Below the pieces are notes generated by a model. It searched no databases. It saw only the letters and a list, made by a program, of their open reading frames with translations, and was not told the origin of the DNA. A stretch of DNA of 64,000 nucleotides from PHAA01 sp040217755 (GTDB lineage: Bacteria > Bacillota > Syntrophomonadia > Syntrophomonadales > Syntrophomonadaceae): the NCBI GenBank assembly GCA_040217755.1, contig JBEHWJ010000002.1, forward strand, positions 46,280-110,279, given 5' to 3'. The position numbers and the translations under genes are program-made. Each line of letters begins with the position of its first letter. Position 1 is the stretch's first letter. Below are positions 61,296 to 64,000 of this stretch, in pieces.

Positions 61296-62963
61296 ATGAG
61301 AAGCGACATCGAGATAGCCCAAAGTGCCCAAATGAAACCAATTCTGGAGATTGCCGAATCGCTGGGCTTATCAGCCGATGATATCGAACTATACGGGAAA
61401 TACAAAGGCAAGGTATCATTGCAGACCTGGGAACGCTTGAAGGACAAGCCATCCGGAAAACTGGTACTGGTCACGGCTATCAATCCGACCCCGGCCGGGG
61501 AAGGCAAGACTACCAATACGGTTGGTTTGGGGATGGCCCTCAACCGTCTGGGCAGGAAAGCCATAATTGCCCTGCGCGAGCCGTCACTGGGGCCCAGTTT
61601 CGGGATTAAAGGCGGGGCCGCCGGGGGTGGGTTCGCCCAAGTGGTCCCCATGGAGGATATCAATCTGCATTTCACCGGAGATATCCATGCCGTCACTACC
61701 GCCCATAACCTTCTGGCGGCTATGATCGACAACAGCCTTCACCAGGGCAATCCTTTGGGGATCGACCCCCGCCAGGTAGTCCTGCGTCGGGCGATGGATC
61801 TGAATGAGAGGGCCCTGCGCCACATAGTCATCGGGCTGGGGGGCAAAGCCGATGGGATTCCGCGCGAGTCAGGCTTCGATATCAGTGTCGCTTCAGAAGT
61901 GATGGCTATTTTGTGCCTGGCGACCGACCTTATGGATTTCAAACGGCGGGCAGCCCGGATGGTAGTAGCGTACCGCTATGACGGAACCCCGGTCACCGCC
62001 GCCGATCTCAAGGCAGCCGGTTCGATGACCCTTCTGATGAAGGATGCCATTAAACCCAACCTGGTTCAAACCCTGGAAAATACACCCGCCTTTATACACG
62101 GGGGACCGTTTGCCAACATCGCCCATGGCTGCAATAGCATTATGGCCACCCAGATGGGCCTGAAACTGGGTGATTATATGATAACCGAGGCCGGTTTTGG
62201 TGCCGATCTGGGGGCGGAAAAGTTCTTCGACCTGAAATGCCGGTACGCTGGGATGAAGCCCAATGCAGTAGTCCTGGTGGCTACCATCCGTGCTCTCAAG
62301 AATCATGGCGGGGTATCCAAGGCCAGGCTGGGTGAGCCCAACATGGATGCGCTGGAAAAGGGCACCGAGAACCTGGAGAAACACCTGGAGAACCTGAATA
62401 TTTTCGGGGTGCCGGTAGTGGTAGCCCTGAACGAATTTCCCGGCGACCTTCCCGAAGAAATCGATTTAGTCAAGAGCAAGTGTGCGGCTCTCGGGGCTGA
62501 TCTGGCTATTTCACGGGTCTGGAGAGAAGGTGGGCGGGGCGGAGAGGAACTGGCCAGCAAGGTTATGGCGGCAGCAGAAAAAGACGCGGGATTCAATCTT
62601 CTTTATGACTTGCAGACTCCGATCAAGGATAAGATCGAAACCATCTGCCGCGATATATACGGGGCGGATGGAGTTGCTTACAGCAAGGCGGCGGAAACCA
62701 TGTTGGCCCGCTGTGAAGAGATGGGTTATGGCGACCTGCCGATATGTATAGCCAAGACCCAGTATTCGCTGTCAGACGATATGAATGCAGTAGGCAGACC
62801 ACGTGGATTCACAGTCAATATCAGGGAAGTCCGGTTGTCGGCCGGGGCAGGTTTCATCGTGGCCATCGCCGGTGACATAATGACTATGCCGGGCTTGGGC
62901 AAGACCCCGGCCGCTGAGAAGATCGATATCATGCCTGACGGAGAGATTATCGGCCTGTTTTAA
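61296..62963 (+). CDS. fhs: Formate-tetrahydrofolate ligase
   Basis: 555 residues, standard size. It binds formate to tetrahydrofolate with ATP, giving 10-formyl-THF. P-loop TPAGEGKTTNTVGL (about 64), then EPSLGPSFGIKGGAAGGGFAQ, DINLHFTGD, and C-terminal VRLSAGAGFIVAIAGDIMTMPGLGK. With FolD it can feed formate carbon into methyl-THF for MetH, or run in reverse. Single gene behind CGAGGTG with its own promoter and terminator. Confidence 0.98.
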   Translation: MRSDIEIAQSAQMKPILEIAESLGLSADDIELYGKYKGKVSLQTWERLKDKPSGKLVLVTAINPTPAGEGKTTNTVGLGMALNRLGRKAIIALREPSLGPSFGIKGGAAGGGFAQVVPMEDINLHFTGDIHAVTTAHNLLAAMIDNSLHQGNPLGIDPRQVVLRRAMDLNERALRHIVIGLGGKADGIPRESGFDISVASEVMAILCLATDLMDFKRRAARMVVAYRYDGTPVTAADLKAAGSMTLLMKDAIKPNLVQTLENTPAFIHGGPFANIAHGCNSIMATQMGLKLGDYMITEAGFGADLGAEKFFDLKCRYAGMKPNAVVLVATIRALKNHGGVSKARLGEPNMDALEKGTENLEKHLENLNIFGVPVVVALNEFPGDLPEEIDLVKSKCAALGADLAISRVWREGGRGGEELASKVMAAAEKDAGFNLLYDLQTPIKDKIETICRDIYGADGVAYSKAAETMLARCEEMGYGDLPICIAKTQYSLSDDMNAVGRPRGFTVNIREVRLSAGAGFIVAIAGDIMTMPGLGKTPAAEKIDIMPDGEIIGLF

Positions 62964-63020
62964 CTCCGGGTTAAGGGGAACAGGATTACGATTGCTGCGC
63001 TGATAAACTGAAAAGACATA

Positions 63021-63065
63021 AAGTCCCTTGCCGGAGGTTGCTAACCGGCCAGGGACTTCCTTTTG
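63021..63065. terminator. Terminator between convergent fhs and folE
   Basis: Long imperfect stem AAGTCCCTTGCCGG / CCGGCCAGGGACTT with T-rich ends on both sides; probably works in both directions. Confidence 0.75.
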
Positions 63066-63091
63066 CGGCAATAACTGATAACCCCCGGATT

Positions 63092-63661
63092 CTATTTCTG
63101 GATGAGGGCAAACAACTCGGCCCGGGTTTCAGGACGGGTTTCAAATATTCCCCGTACTGCGGAGGTTACAGTCATCGAACCTGGTTTTCTAACCCCGCGC
63201 ATGGTCATACACATGTGCTCGGCCTGGATCACTACCCCGGCGCCATTGGGTTTAAGGGTCTGGAAAATGCAATCGGCGATCTGGGAGGTTAACCTTTCCT
63301 GCAACTGGGGTCTCCGGGCATAGGCCTCGACCACCCGGGCCAGTTTGCTTATCCCCACTACCTTGCCGCCTTTAGGGATGTAGGCTACGTGGGCCCAGCC
63401 ATAAAAGGGCAGGAAATGGTGTTCGCACATCGAGTACACCGGGATATCTTTGACCAGGATCAATTCATCATGATACTCGGTAAAGGAAACGTCCAACAAT
63501 TGGCGGGGGTCAATTGTCATGCCGGTAAAGATTTCTTCGTACATGCGGGCCACCCGGCGGGGAGTATTGGCCAATCCTTCCCGGTCCGGGTCCTCCCCGA
63601 TGGCTTCCAGAATCAGCCTGAAGGCCTGCTCGATTTTGCCCTTATCTACCATGTTCTCCAT
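63092..63661 (-). CDS. folE: GTP cyclohydrolase I
   Basis: 189 residues. First step of folate (and queuosine preQ0) synthesis: GTP to dihydroneopterin triphosphate. Zinc ligands in YSMCEHHFLPFYG (about 73) and HMCMTMRGV are kept, as are GISKLARVVEAYARRPQLQERLT residues. Start ATG after GGAGGATTATTA. Confidence 0.97.
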   Translation of the reverse strand: MENMVDKGKIEQAFRLILEAIGEDPDREGLANTPRRVARMYEEIFTGMTIDPRQLLDVSFTEYHDELILVKDIPVYSMCEHHFLPFYGWAHVAYIPKGGKVVGISKLARVVEAYARRPQLQERLTSQIADCIFQTLKPNGAGVVIQAEHMCMTMRGVRKPGSMTVTSAVRGIFETRPETRAELFALIQK

Positions 63662-63759
63662 TAATAATCCTCCGTGTCGATAGTAAGTAGCCCAAAAGGT
63701 TCTTTATTGCTCCAACCCACCAAGAAAAAGTGCGGCCGAGGCAGCCGCGCGGCGCTGCC

Positions 63760-64000
63760 CTAGATTTTTATGTGTTCTATGCGGAACAAATCGTCGTCGC
63801 TTAAGGTTAGATATCCGTTATCGTCCAGGCCGCGCAAAGCGTTTATCTTAAGCATGTGCTCCCGATCGGTCCAGATAGAAACCGGCATTTCTTCGGACTC
63901 AGTAAATGTGAACCGGGGAGGATTAGCCAACCGGGCGCGGCTCAAACCCTGAATGGTATCAGCCAAACACGATGAACCCTTAACCGATACCCGCAGATCA
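63760..64000 (-). CDS. Hypothetical protein, C-terminal part (5' end outside window)
   Basis: The minus-strand frame is open from the right edge to a stop at 63760, giving about 79 residues: PPRFTFTESEEMPVSIWTDR and INALRGLDDNGYLTLSDDDLFRIEHIKI. The N-terminus is missing and I do not recognise the family. It is on the same strand as folE, 98 nt upstream. Confidence 0.5.
   Translation of the reverse strand, partial: DLRVSVKGSSCLADTIQGLSRARLANPPRFTFTESEEMPVSIWTDREHMLKINALRGLDDNGYLTLSDDDLFRIEHIKI

Overview
The window looks like chromosome from a spore-forming, anaerobic, Gram-positive clostridial bacterium, most likely of the syntrophic fatty-acid-oxidising Syntrophomonas type. The grounds are sporulation genes (bofC-like, gerW/ytfJ, spmA, spmB), a sortase with an LPXTG substrate, a butyryl-CoA:acetate CoA-transferase-like enzyme, formate-tetrahydrofolate ligase, a B12-dependent methionine synthase without a reactivation domain, and an oxygen-sensitive homocysteine pathway. 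The taxon is inferred from gene content and order; no database was searched. No phage, IS element or CRISPR array was seen.

Layout. 1-2230: end of dnaG, rpoD and four tRNAs (Asn, Met/Ile2, Glu, Val). 2325-4769: an MBL-fold hydrolase, a secreted unknown protein and a DegV protein. 4883-9660: the SRP/ribosome maturation operon (ylxM, ffh, rpsP, khpA, rimM, trmD, a SPOUT methyltransferase), then rplS. 9698-14247: rbgA, CoA-transferase, rnhB, yraN, folD. 14307-18853: the most unusual part, a cell-surface islet with four cyclic-di-GMP class I riboswitches. Two in tandem precede a secreted transglutaminase-like protein and a CAP-domain protein on the plus strand. Two in tandem precede, on the minus strand, an LPXTG surface protein with 145 consecutive aspartates and its sortase. 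18914-28237: a membrane metallophosphoesterase, an ABC export system (two paralogous FtsX-type permeases around one ATPase, then an HlyD-type adaptor) and a homologue of molybdenum storage protein subunits. 28448-32999: three tandem PAS-PAS-HD-GYP proteins, probable c-di-GMP phosphodiesterases. 33017-35053: comM and tatA. 35086-40266: an operon under a SAM-I riboswitch that makes homocysteine and methylates it to methionine. 40334-44706: yebC, a membrane-anchored unknown, a second MBL protein, and bofC. 44857-52486: ruvCAB, queH-queA-tgt, yajC, a decayed HD-domain gene, secD, secF. 52675-62963: lapA-like, dtd, a DHH-CBS-CCA fusion, an M50 protease, scpAB, DUF1992, DUF2953, gerW, spmAB, fhs. 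The end holds folE and a partial unknown gene on the minus strand.

How parts connect. The c-di-GMP riboswitches and the HD-GYP trio lie within 18 kb of each other, which suggests (inference) that c-di-GMP turnover sets the surface layer made by the islet. The SAM-I operon, folD and fhs together describe one-carbon and methionine metabolism. queH, queA and tgt give three steps of queuosine synthesis.
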